Below are positions 16,784 through 25,692 of a DNA stretch of 64,000 nucleotides, one piece after another. Source of the stretch: Halocatena halophila. GTDB taxonomy: Archaea; Halobacteriota; Halobacteria; Halobacteriales; Haloarculaceae. The notes beneath the pieces were generated by a model. The model searched no databases and had not been told where the DNA came from. It was given only the letters and a program-made list of their open reading frames with translations. Each line of letters opens with the position of its first letter. Positions within the stretch are counted from its first letter, which is position 1. The DNA is taken from positions 620,001 through 684,000 of the forward strand of contig CP071307.1 of assembly GCA_027563145.1 (NCBI GenBank). The letters run 5' to 3'. Both the position numbers and the translations under genes were made by a program.

Positions 16784-18883
16784 CTACTCACCGGATTCGA
16801 CGTCACGGGCCTTTGCTCTGAGCCAGACTCGTGTCGCGGTGTCAGGGACTGAAACCGAATGTGTATTCACTGCCAGCGTGGGATAGCCCCCGACAGCCGT
16901 TTGGCTGTCGATATAACTATCAACCCCATTTCGAATGTTCTCGATGATCCGACGGTCGTGTTCCGTTCGATCGGCAGGCCGAGCGCCAGCGTTCGAGAGA
17001 TTGTGCGTGATCGTTCGACCGGCACCGACCCGTTCGAGCCCGTCTGGCCACAACGGGCGCTCGCCAACCTGCGTGACGTTCGAGTCCACCATTGGAACGT
17101 CACCGTTCGTGTAGTTATCCGCCAGATGGGCGATTGCCGTTTCGACATCGTCTTCTGCGAAGACGTTCGCCGATTCCGATCTCGGATCGAGATAGACGTT
17201 CCCCTCGATCGCAGCGGTAGTATCGGGGTCGAGCCACGTACCATCGTCATAGTTGTGGACGAGATTGTTAATGACGACGCTGTCTGTGTCCGCTTTCAAC
17301 CGCGGGTGCCGATCCGTGTTTTGCGACCAGACGTTTCCGAGCAGGGCCACGTTCGTGGCTCCATTTCCGATGAGCGATCCGTAGCCGTGCGATCCCTTGG
17401 GATGCACGGAATCGTGTAGCGCTTCGGCGATCAGACAGTTTGAAACCGTCGTGTTGGTCGTGTCATAGCCAACCGAGAGCACCTCATCGACGCTCCAGCT
17501 TGCCGACACGTGATCGATTACGTTGTTCGCAGTTCCGTCGGCCGTGTTGATCGCATCGAGCGCCCATCCCTCGGTCGGTTCCTCGAGACCGTTGTCACCG
17601 AGACGGACGCGAAGGTGTTGTACCACACAGTCGTTTGCAGCGATCGTGAGCCGCCCCCTGATCAACGTGACTCCCGGTGAAGGGGCCGTTTGTCCGGCAA
17701 GATAGAGGTTGTCCGTCGCAACGACGAGATCCCGGCCTTCGAGATCGACCGTTCCACTCGTCTCAAAGACGACGAGTCGTGGACCGTCGACATTCAGCGC
17801 CGCCACTAACTGCCGTCTGGATGGCTCCCGAATTGTGATCACGGGGGTTGAATCGTCGAGCCAGGGGGCAGCCTCCGCAAATCCATCACCGGGACCGAAC
17901 TGTGAGCTGCTGTTTGGCCCAGCATGGGGCGGTGGCCCACGGCCACTTCCCTTCGCTTCGGTGCTGAACACGGTCGTTGTCCCAACGGCGGTGTCTCCGT
18001 CGCTCGTCTCAGTGGTGGCTCTAATTTCGTAGTAGCGTCGACTGCTCAGTCCCGTAACTGTGGCGCTGAACGAGCCCGGCTCATCAAGCGTGTGCGTCTC
18101 CGTGGTCGTCCACTCCTCGGTTGGAACTTCTCGGTACTCGAAGCGACACACTGCCGTGTTGGCCGCTCCAAGATCGGTCACGTCTCCATTAATCGTCGCA
18201 GTATCCGTCCCTACTGAACTGATGTCGCCGGTCCTCACGAGTGGAACGCCTGCCTGCGTGTCGACGCGACCAGCAACCTCCACGGGGCCGATATCCTGAC
18301 TCGTGTCGGGATCGATCCCCGAAAGCTTCTGGAAGGTCGCCGTACACAGCTGTCCAGTCGCGTGGCTCGTGACTGCCAACCCAACCGGAACGGTCTCTGG
18401 GAGGGTGATATCGTCCGGGCCAAGTCGTTCGATGAGTGTCCAATCACCGCGATCATTCGCGTGATACGTTTTGATCGTATCGCCCGTGCGGACCAGCCGG
18501 AGCCAGTCTGCTTGTGTCCCACCAACACTATCCGTATCGGCTCCCACCGATGGTCGGTACTGCATTGACGCTTCACCGTTCGATCGTCGGCGAACCAGGA
18601 CGTTGGCTGCCTGGGGGTCTGTCGACTCCCTGACCATTAATCCTGCTTTCGCCCAGCTATCCGTGTTCTCGACGCCGGTGTTTTGCACGACAACGTCGAA
18701 GTCACCACTGACGGTTTCGTAGTAGTAGTGGAAGGCGTCTGCAGTACCCCAGATGTCATCTCCGCCTCCATCGAGTGTGATAACTGTTGCTGCTGCGCTG
18801 GGATCACTGAGTGCACCGACAGATACTGTCCCGAAACTTCCCACCCCAACCGCTCGAAGAAATGTACGTCTGTTGAATCTCAT
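16784..18883 (-). CDS. Secreted multi-domain pectate-lyase-like protein (PL1 type)
   Basis: A 699-residue predicted Tat-exported protein (MRFNRRTFLRAVGVG). After the signal comes a jelly-roll module resembling DUF1349 (about residues 35-200), a fibronectin type III module (about 210-320), then a right-handed beta-helix. The helix carries the PL1-type block VIDHVSASWSVDEVLSVGYD and an arginine in TDRHPRLKAD at the position of the catalytic Arg of pectate lyases. It would cleave an acidic polysaccharide such as pectin outside the cell. The ATG at 18883 was preferred over one at 18916 because it puts the twin arginines near the N-terminus. Confidence 0.82.
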   Translation of the reverse strand: MRFNRRTFLRAVGVGSFGTVSVGALSDPSAAATVITLDGGGDDIWGTADAFHYYYETVSGDFDVVVQNTGVENTDSWAKAGLMVRESTDPQAANVLVRRRSNGEASMQYRPSVGADTDSVGGTQADWLRLVRTGDTIKTYHANDRGDWTLIERLGPDDITLPETVPVGLAVTSHATGQLCTATFQKLSGIDPDTSQDIGPVEVAGRVDTQAGVPLVRTGDISSVGTDTATINGDVTDLGAANTAVCRFEYREVPTEEWTTTETHTLDEPGSFSATVTGLSSRRYYEIRATTETSDGDTAVGTTTVFSTEAKGSGRGPPPHAGPNSSSQFGPGDGFAEAAPWLDDSTPVITIREPSRRQLVAALNVDGPRLVVFETSGTVDLEGRDLVVATDNLYLAGQTAPSPGVTLIRGRLTIAANDCVVQHLRVRLGDNGLEEPTEGWALDAINTADGTANNVIDHVSASWSVDEVLSVGYDTTNTTVSNCLIAEALHDSVHPKGSHGYGSLIGNGATNVALLGNVWSQNTDRHPRLKADTDSVVINNLVHNYDDGTWLDPDTTAAIEGNVYLDPRSESANVFAEDDVETAIAHLADNYTNGDVPMVDSNVTQVGERPLWPDGLERVGAGRTITHNLSNAGARPADRTEHDRRIIENIRNGVDSYIDSQTAVGGYPTLAVNTHSVSVPDTATRVWLRAKARDVESGE

Positions 18884-19284
18884 TGCTTCCGTAACCGTTC
18901 TACAAACAGCTACCAATAATTAATAAATATATTTAAAAGTATCTTTCATATTTGTATCTATTATAAATACATTTTGACCGTCGCACCGGGCTCCCGTTTT
19001 GCTGGGCCGAACAGTGATGGCGGTCGGTCGGGTGTAGTTCGAACAGTTCCTTTCACAGATCGATGGGACTACCACCAGTAAAAATCGCACTGTTGCGTTC
19101 GATGTTCCTGAGCTATCGTTCCGATTTTCGTTGGGGAGGGTTTCAATTCATTACACTGGTACGGATGTAACGTTACGGTTCCCCTCTGGGGGACAGACTG
19201 AACCACACATTCTTGAGGTGGCCCCCAGATCGGGCGGTGCCCGTCCGTAACTCGTTACGCTGGATTACCACTCCTGGGATGGGA
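18884..19284. other. Intergenic region between lyase and transporter genes
   Basis: The part nearest the lyase start (18900-18975) is very AT-rich and is the likely promoter region of that gene. The remainder holds no recognisable gene. Confidence 0.5.
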
Positions 19285-20598
19285 TCAATCCGATTCGACC
19301 TTTCCCGACTCAGTGCGATTGAAGGGACCGACTTCCGTGGCAACGCTCGCGATTGCCGGTCTGAACGCCCAGGCGGCCAGTCCGAGAATCGGGAGCATCG
19401 ACGTGGCGACGACTGCGTATCCCATATGATAGCTTCCAAAAACCGCTGACGAAAACGCGACCGGATACACCATTCCACCAATCGTCCCCACGCCACCAAC
19501 CACTCCTGCGACCGTTCCGGAGTTGTTTGGGAACATCGCCGGTGCTTGCGCAAAGATCGACCCCTCGGCGAACGCACAGCCCACGCCGACCAGAAAGCCT
19601 GCTCCCACGGCGAGCAGTACGTCACCGGACTGGCCTGCCAGGGTCATGACACCAAGCATGCAGACGATGAAACACAGCGACACGAACGTCCACTGTTCGC
19701 GATGCCGACCGGGAAACAGCGGTATAATGTCACGCTGTGTTCTGGCGAGCGTGTCGCTGATATACCCGCCGATGGGCCGGAGCAGTCCCGAGGCAATCGA
19801 GAACGTCGCTGCAAACGAACTCGCCAGCACGAGATCGTCCGTTCCGAACGCTGTTCGATAGTACGTTGCCAGCCAGCCGTTCATTGCCAGTTCCAGCCCG
19901 AAGCTCATCAGATATCCGCACGCGAGCACGAGCGTTCCATAGCGAGTGGCGGTGTGAATCCAGTCGGTTGCGCTGGCGTTTGCGCGCGTTTCGCTCCGAC
20001 GCTCTTCGGAGCTGGCAGCCTCACCAAGGACGTAGTAGACAATGCCGAGCAGTATCGACAGCACGCCGGTGTAGAAAAAGACAGCCCGCCAGTTGCTCGC
20101 GAACAGTGGACCACTCCAGTCAGCCGGAAACAAACGAGGCAACAACAATGCGCCCGCAGCCGCACCTGCGTTTCCAATCCCGGCATAGATTCCTTCTGCT
20201 GTGCCGAGTTCATCGTCGTCAAACCACTCCGAAACGTGTTGAATCCCGACCACGAAGGTGATTCCGGCGGTTGAAACGACCATCCGCTCGATGAAAAACA
20301 CCGTGTAGGAGTTGGCAACGGCACTCGCCATCGAAAACAGACCAACGTAACCGAGCACGATGGCGAACACCGTTGGTGCGCCGTACCGGTCGGACAGCCA
20401 GCCGGTCAGAATTCGACCGAACGGTGCGAGCCAGATGGCAGCACTCGAGAGTATCCCGACCTCGGCAACCGACAGGCCGAACTCCTGGCTAATCGGTCCG
20501 GTGAACGGAGCGAACGAAAACCAGACCAGAAACGAGACGTTGAACGACACCGTCGCGAGCACGAGCGTTCGCCGTTTTGTCATCTTCATTGCTCCCAT
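19285..20598 (-). CDS. Major facilitator superfamily transporter, NNP/NarK-like branch
   Basis: A 437-residue protein with about 12 hydrophobic segments. Two blocks resemble the nitrate/nitrite porter signatures: [18 protein letters not shown] in the first half and [20 protein letters not shown] in the second, with the MFS loop [10 protein letters not shown] after helix 2. No nitrate-metabolism gene is nearby. The neighbours are a polysaccharide lyase and an enolase-superfamily gene, so organic anion or sugar-acid import is an alternative. Starts at 20598, 20589 and 20583 are all possible. Confidence 0.85.
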   Translation of the reverse strand: MGAMKMTKRRTLVLATVSFNVSFLVWFSFAPFTGPISQEFGLSVAEVGILSSAAIWLAPFGRILTGWLSDRYGAPTVFAIVLGYVGLFSMASAVANSYTVFFIERMVVSTAGITFVVGIQHVSEWFDDDELGTAEGIYAGIGNAGAAAGALLLPRLFPADWSGPLFASNWRAVFFYTGVLSILLGIVYYVLGEAASSEERRSETRANASATDWIHTATRYGTLVLACGYLMSFGLELAMNGWLATYYRTAFGTDDLVLASSFAATFSIASGLLRPIGGYISDTLARTQRDIIPLFPGRHREQWTFVSLCFIVCMLGVMTLAGQSGDVLLAVGAGFLVGVGCAFAEGSIFAQAPAMFPNNSGTVAGVVGGVGTIGGMVYPVAFSSAVFGSYHMGYAVVATSMLPILGLAAWAFRPAIASVATEVGPFNRTESGKVESD

Positions 20599-20967
20599 CT
20601 CACACCCCCGTTGTCACATCCTCCGGTAGCAATCTTCGAGCAGGCTACTGCCCCCAGTTCATCCCACGTGTTTGAACACATTATGACTGTATTTCAGTAT
20701 AGTTGGTCGAGTATTAATTGCTATCATTGAAATTCACGAACTAATACGTGAAATTCTTCGCTAGATCTTCTATTTTAATATGTGGTTAGTCAATACAAAC
20801 ACGTAAATGTACGATTTCTGGCGTCAATTCACGACAACAATCGAATTTGACCGGTGGAATGTGTGCATCGATAGTTGTAGTTGATTGTCAGTGGATTATC
20901 ATGAATGTGGCCTTGATCGTGTGTCCAGACAATACAGTTAAGTGATGTTTGACTGTAGTAAACACAC
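20599..20967. other. Divergent control region between transporter and enolase-superfamily genes
   Basis: About 370 bases, AT-rich in the middle, holding an inverted repeat at 20729-20756. No coding frame is convincing. It probably carries the promoters of both flanking divergent genes. Confidence 0.5.
20729..20756. promoter_or_regulatory. Inverted repeat, possible operator
   Basis: GAAATTCACG and CGTGAAATTC flank an eight-base spacer. The arms match at nine of ten positions. It lies in the divergent region between a transporter and an enzyme gene, as expected of an operator. The binding protein is unknown. Confidence 0.4.
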
Positions 20968-22215
20968 ATGAAAATTGTGTCTGTTGAGGGATACGCACTG
21001 TCCTCTCCGATCGAACCGGTCCAGGAGCGATATTTCCACGGTGGGACGCGTCGACTCCACAAGCGCGATGTCGTGCTGGTAGTCATCGAGACAGCCGACG
21101 GCGAACGAGGGGTCGCAACGGCTGGAGCGAGCAGTTCGGCGATGCGCGAGTTTTTCGACGACGCTTCGCAAGCGACGTTCGCCACACTGCTCAACGGGCC
21201 GGTGGCCGATGTCCTCGAAGGAAAGACCGTCTCCTCGATCGAATCGCTGCCCGGATTGCTCACCGAGGCGTCGCTTCCGGATCATCTCCACCACGAAGCG
21301 GTGGCCGCCCTGGAGGTTGCGCTGTTCGACTGTCGTGGTCGCGAGCTCGGTGCGCCAATCCATTCGTTGCTCGCCGACCGAAGCAGCTGTTCATCGACCC
21401 GATCGATGGAGCTCTACGCCAGCGCCGGCATGTATATGGAACCTGAGGGGTACGCCCGGCAGGCAGCACAGCTTGAGTCGGTCGGCTTTGCTGGGTATAA
21501 ATACCGGCCGGGGATCGGACCGGACGATGATCGGCGGACGATCGATCTGCTTGCCGAGACAGTCGAGGAGATGGCGATCCAGCTCGATGGCCACACCTGG
21601 TGGAAGATCGAATCCGGGTACGATCGCGAGACCATCCGGGAACTCACAGAGTATGCGGCCGAACGCGGGGCTCTCTGGGTCGAAGAACCCGTCGCTCCCG
21701 ACGATTACGATGGCTATCGGTCACTCGCCTCGACCGGTGTGCCACTGGCAGGCGGTGAGAGCGAGCCCGCACCGTCGGGCCTGTGCGAGCTCGTTCGAAC
21801 TGGCGCTATCGAGTACTGTCAGGGCGACGTTCGCCACCACGGCTATCTGGGCTGTCTTCAGGCGATCGAAGCCTGTCGAACTGCCGGAATTGCGTTCGTT
21901 CCGCACAATTTCGGTACCTGGCTCGGTCTCGTTGCGAACGCACATCTGGTTGCCGGGACGCCTGGGTCGCAGTTGCTGGAGTATCCAGTCTTCGATGGCG
22001 ATCCAGCGGTGTTCGACGCCGGCTTAGACACCGCGGCCGGAATGTATCCGTTCGATTTGGCGTTCGACATCATCGAAGAGACGCTCTCGATCGATGACGG
22101 TACGTTTCGGGTTCCTGATGGACCGGGACTCGGCGTCACTGTCGATCTGGACGTGATTGAGGAGTATCCGTTTCAGGAGGGTCCCTGGACTGAGTTTTCC
22201 TACGACGAACAATAA
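20968..22215 (+). CDS. Mandelate racemase/muconate lactonizing family protein (sugar-acid dehydratase-like)
   Basis: A 415-residue enolase-superfamily enzyme. The barrel shows YKYRPG (Lys plus Arg at the first catalytic pair), LDGHTWWKIES (first metal Asp), WVEEPVAP (second ligand), LAGGESEP (third ligand Glu), GDVRHHGYL and a His in FVPHNFGTWLG. The late His and the Asp in GDVRHH fit the mandelate racemase subgroup, which contains many acid-sugar dehydratases. The substrate is not assignable. It sits between the transporter and a creatininase-family gene. Confidence 0.85.
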   Translation: MKIVSVEGYALSSPIEPVQERYFHGGTRRLHKRDVVLVVIETADGERGVATAGASSSAMREFFDDASQATFATLLNGPVADVLEGKTVSSIESLPGLLTEASLPDHLHHEAVAALEVALFDCRGRELGAPIHSLLADRSSCSSTRSMELYASAGMYMEPEGYARQAAQLESVGFAGYKYRPGIGPDDDRRTIDLLAETVEEMAIQLDGHTWWKIESGYDRETIRELTEYAAERGALWVEEPVAPDDYDGYRSLASTGVPLAGGESEPAPSGLCELVRTGAIEYCQGDVRHHGYLGCLQAIEACRTAGIAFVPHNFGTWLGLVANAHLVAGTPGSQLLEYPVFDGDPAVFDAGLDTAAGMYPFDLAFDIIEETLSIDDGTFRVPDGPGLGVTVDLDVIEEYPFQEGPWTEFSYDEQ

Positions 22216-22655
22216 CGGATCAGAACTACCCCACAAGGCGTCCGATAGCCATTCCTGTTGGTCTGTAGCCCCCGTTGAGCGATCGCGTTCTGCACACCCG
22301 AACGGCTCGACACCACAGATCGGTGGCGTGTGATCCCGTCATTTTTGACCCTCACGAGTCGTCGTCATCGCCTGTGTTCCTGTTACGAACGTACACTCGT
22401 AATGAGTTACCTGAAATAATTGTAGCTGACCACCACAGGGCTCCATTTGCTAGCGCCAATCCACATTATCGCGGTTCGTATGTCATTGTCAAACCATGCT
22501 ATGGATGTGACCTGGCTGTACGGTCGCGAAGTCGGCGTCCACGGACCGTTCCACAGTCGTGTGTCGTTTTGCGAGCGTCGAACGACGTTCAGCGTGGATT
22601 CATCATTCACCAGCGGGGATGGTTTTTTATACGTGGGATCGAAGAATGGACCGTG
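22216..22655. other. Intergenic region upstream of the creatininase-family gene
   Basis: About 440 bases with no recognisable gene. An open frame continuous with the downstream gene can be read from 22275, but its residues are unlike the family and a good promoter lies inside it at 22623-22631. Confidence 0.5.
22623..22631 (+). promoter_or_regulatory. TATA box of the creatininase-family gene
   Basis: TTTTTTATA lies 25-33 bases before the ATG at 22656, the standard distance for a leaderless archaeal transcript. It supports that start codon over upstream ones. Confidence 0.5.
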
Positions 22656-23453
22656 ATGAGTAATGGATCGACTACTCCAGCCGTTGCGTGGGAGCAGCTA
22701 TCGTATTCCGCAATTCGTGACTGTGGTGAACGCTCCGGTTCCATCCTCGTGGTTCCGATTGGGAGCATCGAACAACACGGCACCCATCTTCCGGTCGGAA
22801 CCGACACACTCCTCGTTGATGCTGTTGGGGCTGCTGGAGCAGAGCGACTTTCTGACTCGATACCGCTTCTCGTAACACCACCGATCTGGACGGGGTTTTC
22901 TCCACATCACATGTCGTTCGGTGGAACGATCACGCTCGAACACTCACACATGATGTGCCTCCTTGAGGACGTTTGTGCGAGTGCACTCGAGAACGGCTTC
23001 GACGCACTCGTCTTGCTCAACGGTCATGGTGGAAACATGCCGGTGATTGACAGTCTCGTCAGCACTGTAGGCGTCTCGAACCCCGACACACAGATACTTG
23101 GCACGACCTACTTCACCCTCGTAAAAGACGCAATTGGCGACGTGAGAGAAAGCGAGATAGGCGGGATGGCACACGGAGGTGAGTTCGAAACCTCGTTGAT
23201 GATGCATCTGTATCCCGAGTTGGTCGGAGACAATCCCGAGGGCACTATGATGGACGAACCGTACGAGGAGGCCGGACAGGATCTCCATGATGGCGGAGTA
23301 CTAAGCGTCTATCGGGGCTTTGAGGAGTATTCTCGTTCTGGTGCGATCGGTGCACCAGAGTTGGCGAACGAGAAAAAGGGAAAAATAATGTTCGAGCGAA
23401 TAATTGATGAATTCAGTTCGCTCCTGGCCGATGTCCACGAGGAAAATCGGTGA
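22656..23453 (+). CDS. Creatininase family amidohydrolase
   Basis: A 265-residue metal-dependent hydrolase of the creatininase family. The metal ligands lie in IGSIEQHGTHLPVGTDT, the family signature VLLNGHGGNMPVI follows, and a conserved Glu is in HGGEFETSLMM. Members hydrolyse cyclic amides or formamides (creatinine amidohydrolase, FAPy deformylase, MftE), so the reaction here is uncertain. The start at 22656 is supported by the TATA box upstream. The gene lies between an enolase-superfamily gene and the GH101 gene on the same strand. Confidence 0.88.
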   Translation: MSNGSTTPAVAWEQLSYSAIRDCGERSGSILVVPIGSIEQHGTHLPVGTDTLLVDAVGAAGAERLSDSIPLLVTPPIWTGFSPHHMSFGGTITLEHSHMMCLLEDVCASALENGFDALVLLNGHGGNMPVIDSLVSTVGVSNPDTQILGTTYFTLVKDAIGDVRESEIGGMAHGGEFETSLMMHLYPELVGDNPEGTMMDEPYEEAGQDLHDGGVLSVYRGFEEYSRSGAIGAPELANEKKGKIMFERIIDEFSSLLADVHEENR

Positions 23454-23634
23454 CTTGATCGGGATCTGTCTCAATTTCGGTGCTATTCAGTTGGTTATCC
23501 TCCCATTTCAATTCACCACAAGTTATAAAACATATTGTTCCAATATGGTGGTGTCACGTGAGAGAACTGCTGGTGGGTCACGGGGATGTTGGTGACTCTT
23601 CCAGCCTCTGGTAACTCACGGTCAACCCTCGATA

Positions 23635-25692
23635 ATGACAGCAAACAGACGAAATTTCCTGAAAGTAGTGGGACTGGGGTTCGCAAGCTCCGCGTTTGGT
23701 GCCCAGTCAGCGAACGCAGCCACCCCGTCAACGGCGACGATCGAGTCATCAGATCTGTCGGTGACGGTAGCAACCGATTTCCCACGGATCATCGAGTACG
23801 CACACACTCCAACGGGTGGCCTGTTGTATGGCACCAGTGCATCTCTTTCGACTCTACTGATCGACGGCACCGAGTATACGCCGTCAGTCAGCTCAACCGT
23901 CCGGGACGGTGCAATCGAGTACCGACTCGCCGTTCCTTCGATTGCGGTGACGATCGATTGCTCGATTCGTGTGTCGGGATCGATCGTTGCGTTCACCGTC
24001 ACTGACATCCAGGAGGGGGGCTCGAGAATGGTCCACACGCTCGAAATCCCCGAGCACAACCTGGTTTCTGTTCGTGATTCACAACCGGATGCGACGCTGG
24101 CTGCCACGGATTTCAGCGTGGATGGCTCGAAAAATGGGGATTACGTCGTGTCCGTGGCGGATGGCTCCGTTCAATCCTCACCGGATGGCTCGCCGTACGC
24201 GTTCGTTTCGACCGACACAGTCGCCGCAGGCGTAGAGACAAACGCATTCGGGCCGCTCCAGAACGACGAAGGCCAGGACCCCGACCGGCTGGCGGTACAG
24301 ACCGTCGATAGTGGATCATACAAACGAACTGGCATCTGGTCTCAGCCCTGGCGGTATCGAGAGTCAGATACCGACGACATCGTCGAGCTGCCGTGGGCGA
24401 AGGTAGCCATAGCGGGCGATAAAAACGGCGATGGGACCGTGAACTGGCAGGATGGCGCGATCGCGTTTCGGGAGATCATGTACAACCCACCCGGCGTCGA
24501 GGAGACGAAAAAACGCGTCGCACAGTACATCACCCACAACTTCGGTTCGACAGCGACGACGCCGTTTCTGGCTGCGCTCGACGGTGTGAAACGTGCGTAT
24601 CTGGTGACCGACGGCCTCGGTCAGTTCATCGAGCTGAAGGGCTATCAGTCTGAGGGCCACGATTCTGCTCATCCAGATTACGGTGGAAACTACAACCGCC
24701 GTGCCGGGGGCCGTGAGGATCTGCGAACGCTCATTCAGCGTGGTGAGGCGTTCAACGCTGAGTTTGGCGTGCATCTCAATGCCACTGAGTCCTATCCAGA
24801 AGCCACTGGGTTCGACGGCGATCTCGTTGATTTCGACAGCGAAGGCTGGCGCTGGCTCGATCAGAGCTACTACAACGACCACCACTACGATCTCACGTCG
24901 GGCCGACTTCAGCGCCGGCTCGAACAGTTGCGCTCTGAAGTGCCAGAGGAGAATCTTTCGTTCATCTATCTGGATGTGTACTACGCAAACGGGTGGAACG
25001 CCTACAAGACGGCGACCTTGATGCACGATCTTGGGTGGGATACCACCACCGAGTTCCCACAAACCTGGGAGCGATTTTCTGTCTGGTCACACTGGGCGAC
25101 CGATATCGACTACGGGCCGGACTCCAGCCGTGGAATTAACAGCACAATAATCCGGTTTATTCGTTTTCACCAGAAAGACGTGTTCGTCGGCACGGAGTTG
25201 CTCCCGGTGCCGGAGATGGTCGGCTGGCAAGGCTGGTCCGGAGAACACGACTTTACCCAGTTTGTCGAGACCGTCTTCGATCGGAATCTCCCGATCAAGT
25301 TCTTAAAACACCACGAAATCGTCCGCTGGACGGACGACACGGTGACGTTTACCGACGATGTCGAGCTTTCGAACGCCAGCGGTCGGCGAACGATCACCCG
25401 GAACGATCGGACCGTTTACGACGACGGTGCGTATCTGCTGCAGTGGTCTGCGAACGATGGCCAGAACCAACGGCTCTATCACTGGAATCCGGACGGAGGC
25501 GAAACGACCTGGGAACTGCCAGCGCCACCGTGGCGGAACAAACGATGGCTTGAGTGCTATAAACTTACGGACACCGGTCGAGTCCATGAGACTACTCTAC
25601 AACCATCGAACGGTTCGGTCACGATTGATGCCGAGGCGGGGACGCCGTATGTCGTTTACTGCTCACGGAAAGGTGGAAATCCAGACAAGTGA
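23635..25692 (+). CDS. GH101 endo-alpha-N-acetylgalactosaminidase, signal and catalytic part
   Basis: A 685-residue predicted Tat-exported glycosidase (NRRNFLKVVGLGFA). It has an N-terminal beta-sandwich (about residues 30-235) and a TIM barrel with strong GH101 blocks: GDKNGDGTVNWQDGAIAFR, YLVTDGLGQ, GYQSEGHDSAHPDYG, GVHLNATESYPEA and GINSTIIRFIRFHQKD. The candidate nucleophile is Asp447 (FIYLDVYY) and the candidate acid/base is Glu473 (GWDTTTE), matching Asp764 and Glu796 of the Streptococcus pneumoniae enzyme. The family releases Gal-beta-1,3-GalNAc from mucin-type O-glycans. The frame stops at a TGA (25690-25692), but the same frame continues for 601 more codons with homologous C-terminal domains, so the gene looks interrupted. 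Confidence 0.88.
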   Translation: MTANRRNFLKVVGLGFASSAFGAQSANAATPSTATIESSDLSVTVATDFPRIIEYAHTPTGGLLYGTSASLSTLLIDGTEYTPSVSSTVRDGAIEYRLAVPSIAVTIDCSIRVSGSIVAFTVTDIQEGGSRMVHTLEIPEHNLVSVRDSQPDATLAATDFSVDGSKNGDYVVSVADGSVQSSPDGSPYAFVSTDTVAAGVETNAFGPLQNDEGQDPDRLAVQTVDSGSYKRTGIWSQPWRYRESDTDDIVELPWAKVAIAGDKNGDGTVNWQDGAIAFREIMYNPPGVEETKKRVAQYITHNFGSTATTPFLAALDGVKRAYLVTDGLGQFIELKGYQSEGHDSAHPDYGGNYNRRAGGREDLRTLIQRGEAFNAEFGVHLNATESYPEATGFDGDLVDFDSEGWRWLDQSYYNDHHYDLTSGRLQRRLEQLRSEVPEENLSFIYLDVYYANGWNAYKTATLMHDLGWDTTTEFPQTWERFSVWSHWATDIDYGPDSSRGINSTIIRFIRFHQKDVFVGTELLPVPEMVGWQGWSGEHDFTQFVETVFDRNLPIKFLKHHEIVRWTDDTVTFTDDVELSNASGRRTITRNDRTVYDDGAYLLQWSANDGQNQRLYHWNPDGGETTWELPAPPWRNKRWLECYKLTDTGRVHETTLQPSNGSVTIDAEAGTPYVVYCSRKGGNPDK

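Noticed and set aside
22275..22655. N-terminal extension of the creatininase-family protein
   Set aside because: The residues lack family resemblance, and a TATA box at 22623-22631 fits the start at 22656.
25690..25692. TGA read as selenocysteine
   Set aside because: The position is a linker before a carbohydrate-binding module, not an active site. No selenocysteine insertion element is visible, and haloarchaea are not known to use this system.
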